The notes beneath the pieces are model-generated. The model was given only the letters and a program-made list of their open reading frames with translations. It had not been told where the DNA came from and searched no databases. Position numbers and translations under genes: made by a program. A stretch of 64,000 nt of DNA from positions 28,806-92,805 of the forward strand of contig UCNE01000025.1 in the NCBI GenBank assembly GCA_900473685.1, in the 5' to 3' direction. This DNA comes from Hyphomicrobiales bacterium (GTDB lineage Bacteria > Pseudomonadota > Alphaproteobacteria > Rhizobiales > Rhizobiaceae). This document shows, piece after piece, positions 16,923 through 26,280 of this stretch (positions within the stretch are counted from its first letter, which is position 1; every line of letters starts with the position of its first letter).

Positions 16923-17468
16923 ATGATCGCACGTGTGCTCGTCAGTGGACTATTGCTGACAACAACGACCATTTTGGCTCACGCTGAAGAGTATGATCCC
17001 AATGCCGTCAATATCGTTGATGCCATCGACTGCAAGCTTGAGGCGCCCCAATATATGGGGTTTTCGATAACGTTGGATGACGAGGATGGCGGCTTCAGAA
17101 AGAGGGGCTGGAAGAAACAGGAATCCGGCAACCTCTTCCTGTCACAGTATCTGCTTCCTTCGCCAATCACGATTGCCGGCCACGAAACCAGCACAATTGT
17201 TTTCAGTGCCAATGCCGTGCTGGCTGTACTCGATGTTGCAGATCCAAGCCAATTGGCGCTTCAGGAAAACATCCAGAACAGTTTTCCGGGAACGGACAAA
17301 TTCCTTGGCGAACGTGAGCTGATCAATAAGGTCGAAAAGGATCAGGAAACGGGCTGGACCATAACCACGCGCATAACGCGGAATATATCCAATGTCAGCA
17401 GTCATCCGGGCAAAACCCTGGTCGGCTGCTCCTACGATACGAGCATAAAATTGCCTGGTGAAGAATAG
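16923..17468 (+). CDS. secreted protein of unknown function
   Basis: 181 aa from ATG 16923, preceded by a GGATGGAG Shine-Dalgarno. A Sec signal peptide (ARVLVSGLLLTTTTILAHA) ends near residue 21. The mature part has two Cys, one early (DAIDCKLEAPQYMG) and one late (VGCSYDTSIKL), which could form a disulfide, and alternating beta-type hydrophobicity. I recognise no domain. Its neighbours (envelope enzymes to the left, a sugar locus to the right on the other strand) do not define a role. Confidence 0.7.
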   Translation: MIARVLVSGLLLTTTTILAHAEEYDPNAVNIVDAIDCKLEAPQYMGFSITLDDEDGGFRKRGWKKQESGNLFLSQYLLPSPITIAGHETSTIVFSANAVLAVLDVADPSQLALQENIQNSFPGTDKFLGERELINKVEKDQETGWTITTRITRNISNVSSHPGKTLVGCSYDTSIKLPGEE

Positions 17469-17573
17469 TCTGCCCAAAACCCAGAGTCGGATCTTGTTCT
17501 ATACAAGAGGCCCGGTCTGAACGGTTCATCACGCGCAGTGGGGATCCCACCCGTCGACGGAGATGGCGCTTCC

Positions 17574-18332
17574 TTAGCGGACCAGCCAGCCACCATCGAC
17601 CGGAACGGTGATGCCGTTGACGTAGCTGGAAGCTGGCGAGGCTAGGAACAGCACCGAGGTGGCGAGATCGTCCGGCGTGCCCCAGCGGCCCATCGGAATG
17701 CGTGCAGAGATCTGGGCGTTGCGGTTTTGATCGTTGCGCAACGCCTCGGTATTGTCCGTTTCCATGTAGCCGGGGGCGATGGCATTGACGGTGATGCCAT
17801 GCGGTGCAAGCTCGTTGGCCATGGCTTTCGTCAAACCAGCAATGCCGTGTTTGGAGGCGGTATAGGCGGGCACGCGGATGCCACCCTGGTAAGACAGCAT
17901 TGAGGCGATATTAATGATGCGTCCGGGTCGCTTGGTCTCGACCATGTGCCGGGCTGCCGCCTGTGATAACAGGAAGGCGGACTTCAGGTTGACGTCGATG
18001 ACGGCGTCCCAATCCTCTTCCGAATGATCGAGGAGATCGGCGCGACGGATGATACCGGCATTGTTGACGAGGATATCGATGCCACCGAGTTCAGAGACAA
18101 CCGAGGCGACAATACCTTTCGCGTCGAATTTCTGTGAGAGATCGACTTCAAGCGCATGAAACCGGCGGCCGGTCTGTCGGATGGCTTCGGCCGTTTCCGG
18201 CATCGGACTGGAGCCAAGGGCTGCGATATCGGCGCCCGCACTGGCGAGCGCCACCGCCATGCCCTGGCCAAGTCCAGTTCGCGCGCCGGTGACCACCGCT
18301 ACCTTGCCGGAAAGATCAAACAGCGTGTTCAA
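17574..18332 (-). CDS. kduD: 2-dehydro-3-deoxy-D-gluconate 5-dehydrogenase (KduD)
   Basis: A 252-aa short-chain dehydrogenase. The NAD site is [10 protein letters not shown] (residues 15-24) and the catalytic residues are Ser144, Tyr157 and Lys161 ([20 protein letters not shown]). The KduD-specific stretches [27 protein letters not shown] and [17 protein letters not shown] are present. It reduces 2,5-diketo-3-deoxygluconate to KDG, the step after KduI in degradation of unsaturated uronates from pectin. It is the last gene of the operon and its start overlaps the ATPase gene by 17 bp. Confidence 0.95.
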   Translation of the reverse strand: MNTLFDLSGKVAVVTGARTGLGQGMAVALASAGADIAALGSSPMPETAEAIRQTGRRFHALEVDLSQKFDAKGIVASVVSELGGIDILVNNAGIIRRADLLDHSEEDWDAVIDVNLKSAFLLSQAAARHMVETKRPGRIINIASMLSYQGGIRVPAYTASKHGIAGLTKAMANELAPHGITVNAIAPGYMETDNTEALRNDQNRNAQISARIPMGRWGTPDDLATSVLFLASPASSYVNGITVPVDGGWLVR

Positions 18333-19401
18333 GGCGCAACCCCTTCTCGTTGAACAGATGCAGCGGAGCCGACGACAGCGACAGGCGGATGTCTGCTCCG
18401 GGCGTCAAATTATGCTGTCCCTGCGCGACGACCAGGATTTTCTGGCCGGCGACATCGGTGTGGACGATGGTCTCGGAACCGAGCGCTTCGACCAGCTTGA
18501 TCTTGGCCGCGATGCCTTCGCCGCCGTTGCCAATCGAAACATGTTGTGGCCGGACGCCGAGCGTAATGGCGGAGCCATTGGCAAGGCTGCTGGCGGCCAC
18601 CGGCAGTTCCAGCCTGTTGCCGCCTGCAAAGGTGGCGACGGCCTTGCCGGAAGACGACGATTCCACCGAGCCTTCGAGGAAATTCATATGCGGTGAGCCG
18701 ATGAAACCGGCAACGAAGCGGTTTGCCGGGGAATTGTAAAGCTCCATCGGCGTGCCGACCTGCTCGATGCGTCCGGCGCGCAGAACGACGATGCGATCGG
18801 CAAGCGTCATCGCCTCGACCTGATCGTGGGTGACGTAGATCATCGTAGCGGATAAGCGGGCATGCAAAGCCGCCAGTTCGGCGCGGGTCGACCCACGCAG
18901 TTCGGCGTCAAGGTTGGAGAGCGGTTCGTCAAGCAGGAAGGCGACAGGACGGCGCACGATCGCCCGGCCGATGGCGACGCGCTGGCGCTGGCCGCCGGAA
19001 AGCTGTCCGGGGCGGCGGTCGAGATAGTGCTCGATTTCCAGCATGCGGGCCGCCTCGGCAATGCGCGTGGCGATCTCGGCTTTCGGCATTTTCGTGTTTT
19101 CGAGCCCGAAGGCGAGGTTCTGGCGCACGCTCATATGCGGATAGAGCGCATAGGATTGGAAGACCATGGCAAGGCCGCGATCGGCAGCGGGGATGGCGTT
19201 GACCACCTTGCCATCGATAGCGAGTTCGCCGCCGGTTGGTTTCTCAAGGCCGGCAATCATCCGCAGCAGCGTGGACTTGCCGCAGCCGGACGGGCCAACG
19301 AAGACGACGAGTTCGCCATCAGCGATCTCCAGATTGATGCCATGGAGCACGTCGATCGCGCCGAACGACTTGGTGATATTGGTGAGTTTGATGTGTCCCA
19401 T
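18316..19401 (-). CDS. carbohydrate ABC importer ATPase, UgpC/MalK type
   Basis: This 361-aa ATPase has Walker [12 protein letters not shown], signature [15 protein letters not shown], Walker [17 protein letters not shown] and the H-loop [15 protein letters not shown]. The MalK-type regulatory domain (TOBE/OB) fills about residues 240-361. It energises the importer formed with the two permeases to its right. In the context of KduI, KduD and GH105 the cargo should be unsaturated galacturonate-containing oligosaccharides. Confidence 0.94.
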   Translation of the reverse strand: MGHIKLTNITKSFGAIDVLHGINLEIADGELVVFVGPSGCGKSTLLRMIAGLEKPTGGELAIDGKVVNAIPAADRGLAMVFQSYALYPHMSVRQNLAFGLENTKMPKAEIATRIAEAARMLEIEHYLDRRPGQLSGGQRQRVAIGRAIVRRPVAFLLDEPLSNLDAELRGSTRAELAALHARLSATMIYVTHDQVEAMTLADRIVVLRAGRIEQVGTPMELYNSPANRFVAGFIGSPHMNFLEGSVESSSSGKAVATFAGGNRLELPVAASSLANGSAITLGVRPQHVSIGNGGEGIAAKIKLVEALGSETIVHTDVAGQKILVVAQGQHNLTPGADIRLSLSSAPLHLFNEKGLRLEHAV

Positions 19402-19410
19402 GATGCACCC

Positions 19411-20463
19411 TTATTTCAGGCCGGTTCCGGCGATGCCGGTGGTGATGAAGCGCTGCAGGAAGAGGAAGACCAAAACCACGGGGATCATGGTCACGACGGT
19501 CATCGCCAGGATGAAGTGCCACTGCACGTTGAGTTCGCCGGAATAGATGCTCAGCCCCACTTGCAGCGTATAGAGTTCCTTGCGCGACAGCACGATCAGC
19601 GGCCAGAGGAAGTCGTTCCAGCGCCAGACAACGGAAAAGATGGCCAGCACGGCGAGCGCCGGTGCCGTTAACGGCAGGATGATCCGCCAATAGATCTGCC
19701 ATTCCGACGCCTTGTCCATGCGGGCGGCGTCGAGCAGCTCGTCAGGAATGGTCAGCATGTATTGGCGCAGGATGAAGACGCCGGTCGGCGTCGCCACCGT
19801 CGGCAGGATCACGCCCCAGAGATTGTTGAAGAGGCCGAGCGCCGAGACGATCGAATAGAGCGGAACCATGATGACCGACAGCGGCACCATCAGTGTCGCG
19901 AGGATCAGAAGCATCGCGAAGGTGCGGCCGCGGAACTCGTATTTGCTCAGCGCGAACGCGGCCATGGAGTTGACCACCAGGGTAATCAGCGTTGCCGTCA
20001 CCGTGACAAAGACGGAGTTCCAGAGATAGCGAACGAAATCGAAATGGGTGAAGGGCTCGGTGTAGTTTTCCGTCGCGAACGACATCTGCCGGACGGGCAT
20101 GCGCTTGGCGATATTGACCTTGACGATCTCCGCCGGCTTCTTGGGATCGACCATCTGGCTGACGGTGCCGATGCGGCGCACTTCAGCGAGTGTCGCGGTG
20201 CTGCCGTCTTCCAACGTCGCTGTGTAGAGATCGAGCGGTTTGTCATAGCCTTCGACCGTCACTTTCTGGGTGACATAAGGCAGGATTGTCGGCGGGAATT
20301 CTGCAAGGGCCGCCGGTGACTTGAAGGATGATGCGGTCAGCCACACGGCCGGGCCGAACATCACGAACAGACCCACGACCAGCCAGACCCAAGTGACGAT
20401 ATCCGTCCAGTGCCAGCCTTTGCCGCCTTTGCGGCGAAACAGGAATTCGGTAACGCGGCTCAT
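19411..20463 (-). CDS. carbohydrate ABC importer permease, MalG-like with large loop
   Basis: A 350-aa permease. TM1 (WVWLVVGLFVMFGPAVWLTA) is followed by about 100 residues before the next helix (near FVTVTATLITLVVNSMAAFAL). This loop is beta-rich (VTQKVTVEGYDKPLDLYTAT; STATLAEVRRIGTV) and longer than in ordinary MalG proteins of about 280 aa, which explains the extra length. The EAA loop is AARMDKASEWQIYWRIILPL. The protein ends FITTGIAGTGLK. It overlaps the other permease gene by 4 bp. Confidence 0.92.
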   Translation of the reverse strand: MSRVTEFLFRRKGGKGWHWTDIVTWVWLVVGLFVMFGPAVWLTASSFKSPAALAEFPPTILPYVTQKVTVEGYDKPLDLYTATLEDGSTATLAEVRRIGTVSQMVDPKKPAEIVKVNIAKRMPVRQMSFATENYTEPFTHFDFVRYLWNSVFVTVTATLITLVVNSMAAFALSKYEFRGRTFAMLLILATLMVPLSVIMVPLYSIVSALGLFNNLWGVILPTVATPTGVFILRQYMLTIPDELLDAARMDKASEWQIYWRIILPLTAPALAVLAIFSVVWRWNDFLWPLIVLSRKELYTLQVGLSIYSGELNVQWHFILAMTVVTMIPVVLVFLFLQRFITTGIAGTGLK

Positions 20464-21494
20464 TTGCGGGCTCCCTTCTTGTCGCGGGATCGGCTGAGGC
20501 CGAGCTGCATAAGTGTGAGGACAACGAGCACCAGACCCATCAGGATCGAGGCGGCGGCGGCCAGACCTGGATTGCGCAATTGTGCGGCAAAGCCAGTCTC
20601 GTAGATGTACTGCGTGACAAACAGCGTGCTGGTGCCAGGCCCACCGCCGGTCAGCACATAGACTTCATCGAAGATCTGCACGGCGCGGATCAGCACCAGC
20701 ACGATGACGACGAGCAGGTTCGGCATCAAAAGCGGCAGGGTGATGCGGGTAAAGACGCGCATGGCCCGTGTGCCGTCCATTTCGGCGGCCTCGTACAGAT
20801 CCTTCGGGATGGCCTGCAGGCCCGCGAGAATGATTAGCGTGTAGAAGCCCATATGCGCCCAGATCGAAACGCCGACGGTGGCGGCGAAGGCCCAATTGCG
20901 GTCGTTCAGCCAGACATGCGGGTCGAAACCGAAACCATAGAGACCGAAATTCAAAAGACCTTGCCGTTGCAAAATCCATTTCCAGATCAGGCCGACGACG
21001 ACGGGCGATAACAGCACAGGAAAGAAAAACACGGCGCGCCAAAAACTGCGGGCCATCAGGTTGCGGTTGAGGATCAGGGCGGTGATCAGCGACACGGCGA
21101 TCATCAGCGTGACCTGCAGGACGACGAACCATCCGGTATTGCCGACGGCTGTCCAGAACGTATCCTCGGCGCAGGTGTTCGGGTTCAGATAGTTCGAGCA
21201 GTCGAACAGCCTTGCATACTGATCGGCACCGACAAAAGTGCGATCCGACAAGAACAGCGCGGTGCCGCCTGTCATCGAATAGGCGAAATTGATGAAGAAC
21301 GGCAGAAGCACGAAGATGCCGAAGATCAGCATGTTGGGCAGCAGAAAGAATGCCGCCATGCCGCCAAGGCCAAACTTCTTTTGGACCCAGCGCAGAGGGG
21401 CATCGATGACGCCCATGGCAAGGCGCACCGGCACCATGGCGGTCTCGCCAAGGCTCTGGCCCGTCTGGCTGGTCTGGCGGGATATCTCTGCCAT
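20460..21494 (-). CDS. carbohydrate ABC importer permease, MalF-like
   Basis: 344 aa from ATG 21494 (MAEISRQTSQ), chosen because AGGAAAGAG lies just upstream; the frame runs on to 21554 without support. The first helix is near FFLLPNMLIFGIFVLLPFFI. A loop of about 70 residues (AEDTFWTAVGNTGWFV) follows. The EAA loop is AAEMDGTRAMRVFTRITLPL. It overlaps the MalG-like gene by 4 bp. Confidence 0.92.
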   Translation of the reverse strand: MAEISRQTSQTGQSLGETAMVPVRLAMGVIDAPLRWVQKKFGLGGMAAFFLLPNMLIFGIFVLLPFFINFAYSMTGGTALFLSDRTFVGADQYARLFDCSNYLNPNTCAEDTFWTAVGNTGWFVVLQVTLMIAVSLITALILNRNLMARSFWRAVFFFPVLLSPVVVGLIWKWILQRQGLLNFGLYGFGFDPHVWLNDRNWAFAATVGVSIWAHMGFYTLIILAGLQAIPKDLYEAAEMDGTRAMRVFTRITLPLLMPNLLVVIVLVLIRAVQIFDEVYVLTGGGPGTSTLFVTQYIYETGFAAQLRNPGLAAAASILMGLVLVVLTLMQLGLSRSRDKKGARK

Positions 21495-21604
21495 TATTGA
21501 TCTCTTTCCTGATGCGCAGCGGATGGCGCTACGGCTATCTTCCGTTGAGGCCATGAAGCGGGCGACGGAGCGGAATTGCCCGCCGCCGCCCGCATGTTCT
21601 CACC

Positions 21605-22879
21605 TTAGAGAGCCGAATCCTTGACCTTGGCGGCAATATCCGCGTCGATGCGGGTGTAAGCCTCATCAAGCGTCATTTCACCGGCAGCCGCTTGGCTGAC
21701 GCGGGTCACGAGGGCACCGTAGATCGTATCGGACCAGGCCCAACCCGGCAGTTTGCGTGCGAGTTCTGCCAGCGACGTTGACGCAGTGACGAAGATGCCA
21801 AGCGCCGTCTTTGCCTGCGCATCATCGGTGTTGAAGTCCAGTCCCTTTTCGATCACGCCCTTGTGGGCCGGCAGGAACAGGGTACGCTCGGAAAATTCCT
21901 TCACGACCGGCTCGCTTGCCAGATAGTCCATGACCTTGGCAACGTCCTTCGGGTTCTTGGTATACTTGATCGCCACCAGACCGGCGCCGCCCGGCATGCC
22001 GGTGCAGTTTGCCGGGCCGCACGGGCTACCGGTCGCAACCCAATCGAAGTTCGAGCCGATCTTGGTCGAGAAGTTCGGCACCTGCCAGGAGCCGGAATAG
22101 TAGAAGGCGACCTGGCCGTTGATAAAATCGTCGGCGCCGGCGCGATATGTCGAGCCCGCAGCCGAAACCCAGACGTCCTTGCTCATCGTGCCGTCTTCGA
22201 TCCAGCCGATGAATTTGGAGATGAAGGCCTTCGCGCCGTCATCGATCGGTGCTGGCTTGCCGTCCGCGCCGATATAATTGGCACCGAAAGCGAGCTCAGG
22301 CGCGGTCAAGCGATGCCCGGAGCGGTCGAGCGCCATCGGGAAGGGTATCTGCTGACTTTCGGCGACCTGCTTGGAGGCTTTTGCCCAGTCATCCCATGTG
22401 GCATCCTTGCCGGGAAGGGCAACGCCGGCCTGTTCGAACAGCGTCTTGTTGGCAAAGCCGCCGGTCAGCGTGATCTGCGTCATGAAGCCGGAAATCTGAT
22501 CAGTGCCGTCGGGACGCATCCAGTCGGCCTGATCGCCAAAATTCGTATCCCAATAGGCGGCATCGGCAACCAGTGGCCGCAGATCCAGCCAGTGTTTGCT
22601 GAGCGCCTTCAGAGCGGTAACGCGGGCAATATCCGGGCCGTCGCCAGCCTCGAGCTGCACCGGCAGTTGTTCGCGTACAACGCTGTAGGACACGTTGTCG
22701 ATGATGACCTTGATATCCGGATTGTCCTTCATGAAGCGGCCGATGAGGTCTTTCAGGACCTCGCCCTCGACGCCGTCGGAATACCACATGATGCGCACAT
22801 CCCCGGCCAGTGCTGCCGTGGAGGTCAAAAGCCCGACGGCGAATGCCGCGAGCATCGGTTTTGTCCTTGTCCTTGTCAT
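21605..22879 (-). CDS. carbohydrate ABC solute-binding protein, family 1
   Basis: A 424-aa protein with a Sec signal ending near residue 25 (AAFAVGLLTSTAALAGDVR). It then reads VRIMWYSDGVEGEVLKDLIG, the usual start of family 1 sugar-binding proteins. The motif FINGQVAFYYSGSWQV is typical of oligosaccharide binders. It lies between the 827-aa enzyme and the permeases, so it should deliver pectin-derived oligosaccharides to the importer. The upstream and downstream gaps both contain GC-rich dyads. Confidence 0.93.
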   Translation of the reverse strand: MTRTRTKPMLAAFAVGLLTSTAALAGDVRIMWYSDGVEGEVLKDLIGRFMKDNPDIKVIIDNVSYSVVREQLPVQLEAGDGPDIARVTALKALSKHWLDLRPLVADAAYWDTNFGDQADWMRPDGTDQISGFMTQITLTGGFANKTLFEQAGVALPGKDATWDDWAKASKQVAESQQIPFPMALDRSGHRLTAPELAFGANYIGADGKPAPIDDGAKAFISKFIGWIEDGTMSKDVWVSAAGSTYRAGADDFINGQVAFYYSGSWQVPNFSTKIGSNFDWVATGSPCGPANCTGMPGGAGLVAIKYTKNPKDVAKVMDYLASEPVVKEFSERTLFLPAHKGVIEKGLDFNTDDAQAKTALGIFVTASTSLAELARKLPGWAWSDTIYGALVTRVSQAAAGEMTLDEAYTRIDADIAAKVKDSAL

Positions 22880-22933
22880 TGTCTTCCTCCTCCTCCTCTG
22901 GGTGCGGGCTACTCCTCGCCCGCATTTGAACGG

Positions 22934-22956
22934 GCGCCGGCTCTCCTTGCCGGCGC
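22934..22956 (-). terminator. intercistronic hairpin before the sugar-binding-protein gene
   Basis: GCGCCGGC (22934-22941) and GCCGGCGC (22949-22956) form a perfect 8-bp stem with a 7-nt loop, 8 bp past the stop of the 827-aa protein gene. No T tract follows on the minus strand. It could act as a stabilising or processing hairpin at the gene junction. Confidence 0.55.
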
Positions 22957-22963
22957 TTCGCCT

Positions 22964-25447
22964 TTAGTGTGCGGCCAACATGGCAACCTCGCCTGCGACC
23001 GTGAAATCCTTCGGAACGATCGTCCGGCCTTCAGCCTCGACCGATCCGTCCTTGCGGAAGGTGACCGTGCCGTATTCGGGGTCCACCACCACCAGCGAAC
23101 CATCTTGTGTTTCTGCCACGGACAGCAAGGCGAACCGGCTTTCGACACCAGCAAGATCCGAGGCTTCGCAGACGCGGACGATCCAGCGGGTGTTCTGTCC
23201 GTATTGGCGCAGTTCCGCATTGGCTGAAGGGCCTGTCGCCACCGGTTGTAAATCCGTGCTGCCAAGCAGGATGACCGCGCCGCCGCCGCTGCGGGCCAAA
23301 GCCACTCGGCCCTTCACCGTGCTTTCGTCGAACTCGGCGACCGGGAACCACGCATGGGTGAAATCCGGCTGTTCCTCGAAGGTCAAAAAGTCGAGTACGG
23401 CCAGCCCCCGGTACTGGTGGGCGCGAGGGAGGGTACCGCACCCGCCCCAGAAGGACGGCCGGCCGTACCCGAACTGGATGGTTTCGCCGGGATGGTTGAT
23501 CCAGATGGCGGCTTCGGGCCGCTTGCCGAGGCGCAGATGCAGGACGGTTTCCTGATAACCCCATTCGTTCCACCGGTAATGGGCAGCAGAGCCCATAGCG
23601 AAATCACGTCCCTTGTAATGATAGAGCGCGGCAAACCGGTCCTGCCCCTGGGCGAACCGCCATTCCTGGTGCTCGTCGGCCTGATGACTGGCAACGGCGG
23701 CGAGTGTTTCGGGAATGATCAAACCGTGATCGCGCAGGCAGACCGCAAGCTGCGGCAGAGCATGAACGCGGCGGCCGTACCAGCCAGAACCCCAGAGCAG
23801 GCGTGCAACACCCGAAAGCTCCAGCGATCGCCCGGCGCAGAGCGTGTGTTCGTAGGAGCGCCCCTGCGCTGCAGTCACCATGCCGTGGTGCGCGGAGCGG
23901 GCGATGACTTCGCACAGACGGATGATCCCTTTCTTGGCGCGCTCGGCGATATCCGCATCCGGCGACAGCGCAGCGAGCGCCGTCAGGCCCTTGAGGTCAA
24001 TCGGGAAATAGGGTGCTGAGTTGAACTCGGCCATTTCCCAGGCTTCGAAATGATCGAGCCAGGCGCGAACCCGGGCGGCGCCAACGGCGCTTTGCTCGGC
24101 CCCCGTGCGGCCCGAGCGGGTGAAGGTTTCACCGGAAAGCAGACGCCCGGCGAGATAGGCGGAGGTGTGGAAGAGCAAGGCGTGGTTTTCGGAGAAATAC
24201 CACTGCACGTCGTTGCCGGGCTCATCCATCCAGTAGCGGAAATCAAGGATGGCGCGATCGATGCGAGCGCGGGTCTTGTCGCCGATGTCCTTGCCCCAGA
24301 CGGTGCGCGACCAGAGGAGAGGCACGAGCGAAAAGTCGGCGCAGTCGTGGCAATCCTCGATCGACGGCAGGATTTCCTCGATCATCGCGTCGGTATCTGC
24401 GCCCCCGCGGCCGCTGGCCAGCCGTGCGAAAGCGCGGACAGTATCTCGTTCGGAGAATTCCGAGACTTCGGTGAGCGTCTCAGTGATGCGCTCAGCAAGC
24501 ATCGCCGGTGCGGTGCCTTGCCGGGCCGTGTGGCAGATCTCGATGCCGAGTGAGCGTGATGCGACGAAGCCACCGGCTTTCAGCGTGATACGGAAGTGGC
24601 GGAAATCGGCGGGTGCAGCTTCTGAAGGACCGATCACCAGACGCGCTTCGCCAGCCTTGAGGATGAAGTCATAGTCGAAATGTTCGGTCGACATGAAGTC
24701 GCCCTCAACCGTGACATTGACAGCGACATCCACCGGCAGGGGCTCGGCAAGCCGCAGCGTGATATCGCCCTCGAAATAGGCGGTGCGCTCGAAATGCATG
24801 CTGTCGAGGGCGGCCTCGATCGTCTCTGCTACCTTGCCCTCGATCGGCACGGGAACGGCGACACTCGCCGCCGGGCCAACGAGATAATCAAGCTGGAAGA
24901 AGTAGCGGGCGTCGCGTTCAGCGAGATCATCGAAGAAGATCGTGACCTCGTTCAGGCCTTCCTGCAGCAGCAATTCGAACTCGGCCTTTGCCTCGAGATT
25001 GCGGCTATAGGGCGCCATCCAACCGGCTTCCTTGCTGTTCAGCCAAAGGACCGCGCCGCCGCAGGTGCCGAGCCGGAGCTTGGCGGTCCCGGCTTTTTCC
25101 GCCGCAATGAATGTGCGGGCAAAGGTGGCAAGCCGGGTCGGGCGGAACCAGAAGCCGGAAAGATCGAGCCGCGGCGAGCCGAATGGCAGCCACCAGCGGG
25201 CGGCCTCGAACGCACCACGCACATCCGGGCGTTTGCCGCGATAGGTTTCGGCAAAGATCGTGCGGCAAGGATATTCATGCGGAATGAAGTTCTTATGCTT
25301 GGTGAGAAAGAAGAACGGGTCCATCTCGCCCTTCATCGGCGCATCCGGCACGTCGAAACGCTCTTCGGCAATCGTTCCGAGCTGCCAGTAGCGGATGGCA
25401 TCGCCAGCGTTCAGTTTGCGGTTCATCAGGGATCTCATCGGGGTCAT
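22964..25447 (-). CDS. unassigned 827-aa protein, candidate polysaccharide lyase or hydrolase
   Basis: I cannot assign this to a named family. There is no signal peptide, so it should be cytoplasmic. The first 320 residues are beta-rich (SGFWFRPTRLATFARTFIA; TIFFDDLAERDARYFFQLDY). Residues about 330-640 are helical and carry motifs reminiscent of (alpha/alpha)n-barrel lyases and hydrolases: WYFSENHALLFHTSAYLAGR, MVTAAQGRSYEHTLC, and YRWNEWGYQETVLHLR. The last 180 residues are beta-rich again. This three-part build resembles heparinase- or chondroitinase-type lyases. It is flanked by KduI and the ABC binding protein and overlaps kduI by 4 bp, so it probably depolymerises an imported uronate oligosaccharide. 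Function is inferred. Confidence 0.8.
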   Translation of the reverse strand: MTPMRSLMNRKLNAGDAIRYWQLGTIAEERFDVPDAPMKGEMDPFFFLTKHKNFIPHEYPCRTIFAETYRGKRPDVRGAFEAARWWLPFGSPRLDLSGFWFRPTRLATFARTFIAAEKAGTAKLRLGTCGGAVLWLNSKEAGWMAPYSRNLEAKAEFELLLQEGLNEVTIFFDDLAERDARYFFQLDYLVGPAASVAVPVPIEGKVAETIEAALDSMHFERTAYFEGDITLRLAEPLPVDVAVNVTVEGDFMSTEHFDYDFILKAGEARLVIGPSEAAPADFRHFRITLKAGGFVASRSLGIEICHTARQGTAPAMLAERITETLTEVSEFSERDTVRAFARLASGRGGADTDAMIEEILPSIEDCHDCADFSLVPLLWSRTVWGKDIGDKTRARIDRAILDFRYWMDEPGNDVQWYFSENHALLFHTSAYLAGRLLSGETFTRSGRTGAEQSAVGAARVRAWLDHFEAWEMAEFNSAPYFPIDLKGLTALAALSPDADIAERAKKGIIRLCEVIARSAHHGMVTAAQGRSYEHTLCAGRSLELSGVARLLWGSGWYGRRVHALPQLAVCLRDHGLIIPETLAAVASHQADEHQEWRFAQGQDRFAALYHYKGRDFAMGSAAHYRWNEWGYQETVLHLRLGKRPEAAIWINHPGETIQFGYGRPSFWGGCGTLPRAHQYRGLAVLDFLTFEEQPDFTHAWFPVAEFDESTVKGRVALARSGGGAVILLGSTDLQPVATGPSANAELRQYGQNTRWIVRVCEASDLAGVESRFALLSVAETQDGSLVVVDPEYGTVTFRKDGSVEAEGRTIVPKDFTVAGEVAMLAAH

Positions 25448-26280
25448 TTCAGCTCTGCCAAGGCCACCGGGGCCACGTCGTTATACTCCTGGTTTTCTCC
25501 GGTCATGCCCCAGACGAAGGCATAGGGGCCAGTGCCCGCGCCCATATGGATAGACCAGGCGGGTGACAAGACGGCGTCGCCATTGGCAACGATCAGGTGG
25601 CGGGTTTCTTCCGGGCGGCCCATCAGATGGATGATGCGATCTTCCGCCGCCATGTCGAAATAGCAGTAGGCTTCCATGCGGCGTTCATGCAGATGCGGCG
25701 GCATGGTGTTCCAGACGCTGCCTTCGGCCAGATCGGTGATACCCATCAGAAGAAGGCAGGAAGGCGTCACTTCCGGATGAATATACATCGCAAGCCGCCG
25801 CTTGTTCGACCGGCGGCCGTCGCCCAGATCGACGGCCTTTGATTCCGATTTCCTGATCAGCTTATGTGGAATGTCGGCGCCGGCCGGAACGGAGTTCATA
25901 TAGAAGCGGGCAGGGGTTTTTCCCGAAGCGCTCGCCATCGTGATTTCGCGGGCACCGCGGCCGAGATAAAGCACGTCGCGGTTTTCCAGCGTGAAGGATT
26001 GACCATCGACAGTGATGGTGCCGGTGCCGCCGAGATTGGCGATGCCCATTTCACGCGCCGACAGGAGATAAGGTGTACCAATCTCGTCTCCGGAGCCGAA
26101 CGTCACGCTTTTGGAAACCGGCATCGCGCCACCGAGAAGCAGGCGGTCGACGTGCGTATAGGTGAAACTTGCGGCATCCGGCACGAACAGGTCGGTCATC
26201 AGGAAGGCGCTGCGGAGCTTTTCCGTGTCATAGCCTTTGACGTCTTCAGGGGCCGCGCCATACAAAATCTTCATCGTCAT
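25444..26280 (-). CDS. kduI: 5-dehydro-4-deoxy-D-glucuronate isomerase (KduI)
   Basis: The ATG at 26280 (MTMKILYGAAPEDVKGYDTE) gives 278 aa, the same length as E. coli KduI. The zinc-binding cupin site is visible as TMPPHLHERRMEAYCYFDMA. The C-terminal SPAWSIHMGAGTGPYAFVW is also typical. It isomerises the unsaturated uronate monomer (DKI) to 2,5-diketo-3-deoxygluconate, which KduD then reduces. It overlaps the GH105 gene upstream and the 827-aa gene downstream by 4 bp each. Confidence 0.96.
   Translation of the reverse strand: MTMKILYGAAPEDVKGYDTEKLRSAFLMTDLFVPDAASFTYTHVDRLLLGGAMPVSKSVTFGSGDEIGTPYLLSAREMGIANLGGTGTITVDGQSFTLENRDVLYLGRGAREITMASASGKTPARFYMNSVPAGADIPHKLIRKSESKAVDLGDGRRSNKRRLAMYIHPEVTPSCLLLMGITDLAEGSVWNTMPPHLHERRMEAYCYFDMAAEDRIIHLMGRPEETRHLIVANGDAVLSPAWSIHMGAGTGPYAFVWGMTGENQEYNDVAPVALAELK

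Noticed and set aside
21863..23227. 454-codon plus-strand frame opposite the sugar-binding-protein gene
   Set aside because: It is antisense to a clear family 1 binding protein and a junction hairpin, with no family match or ribosome site.
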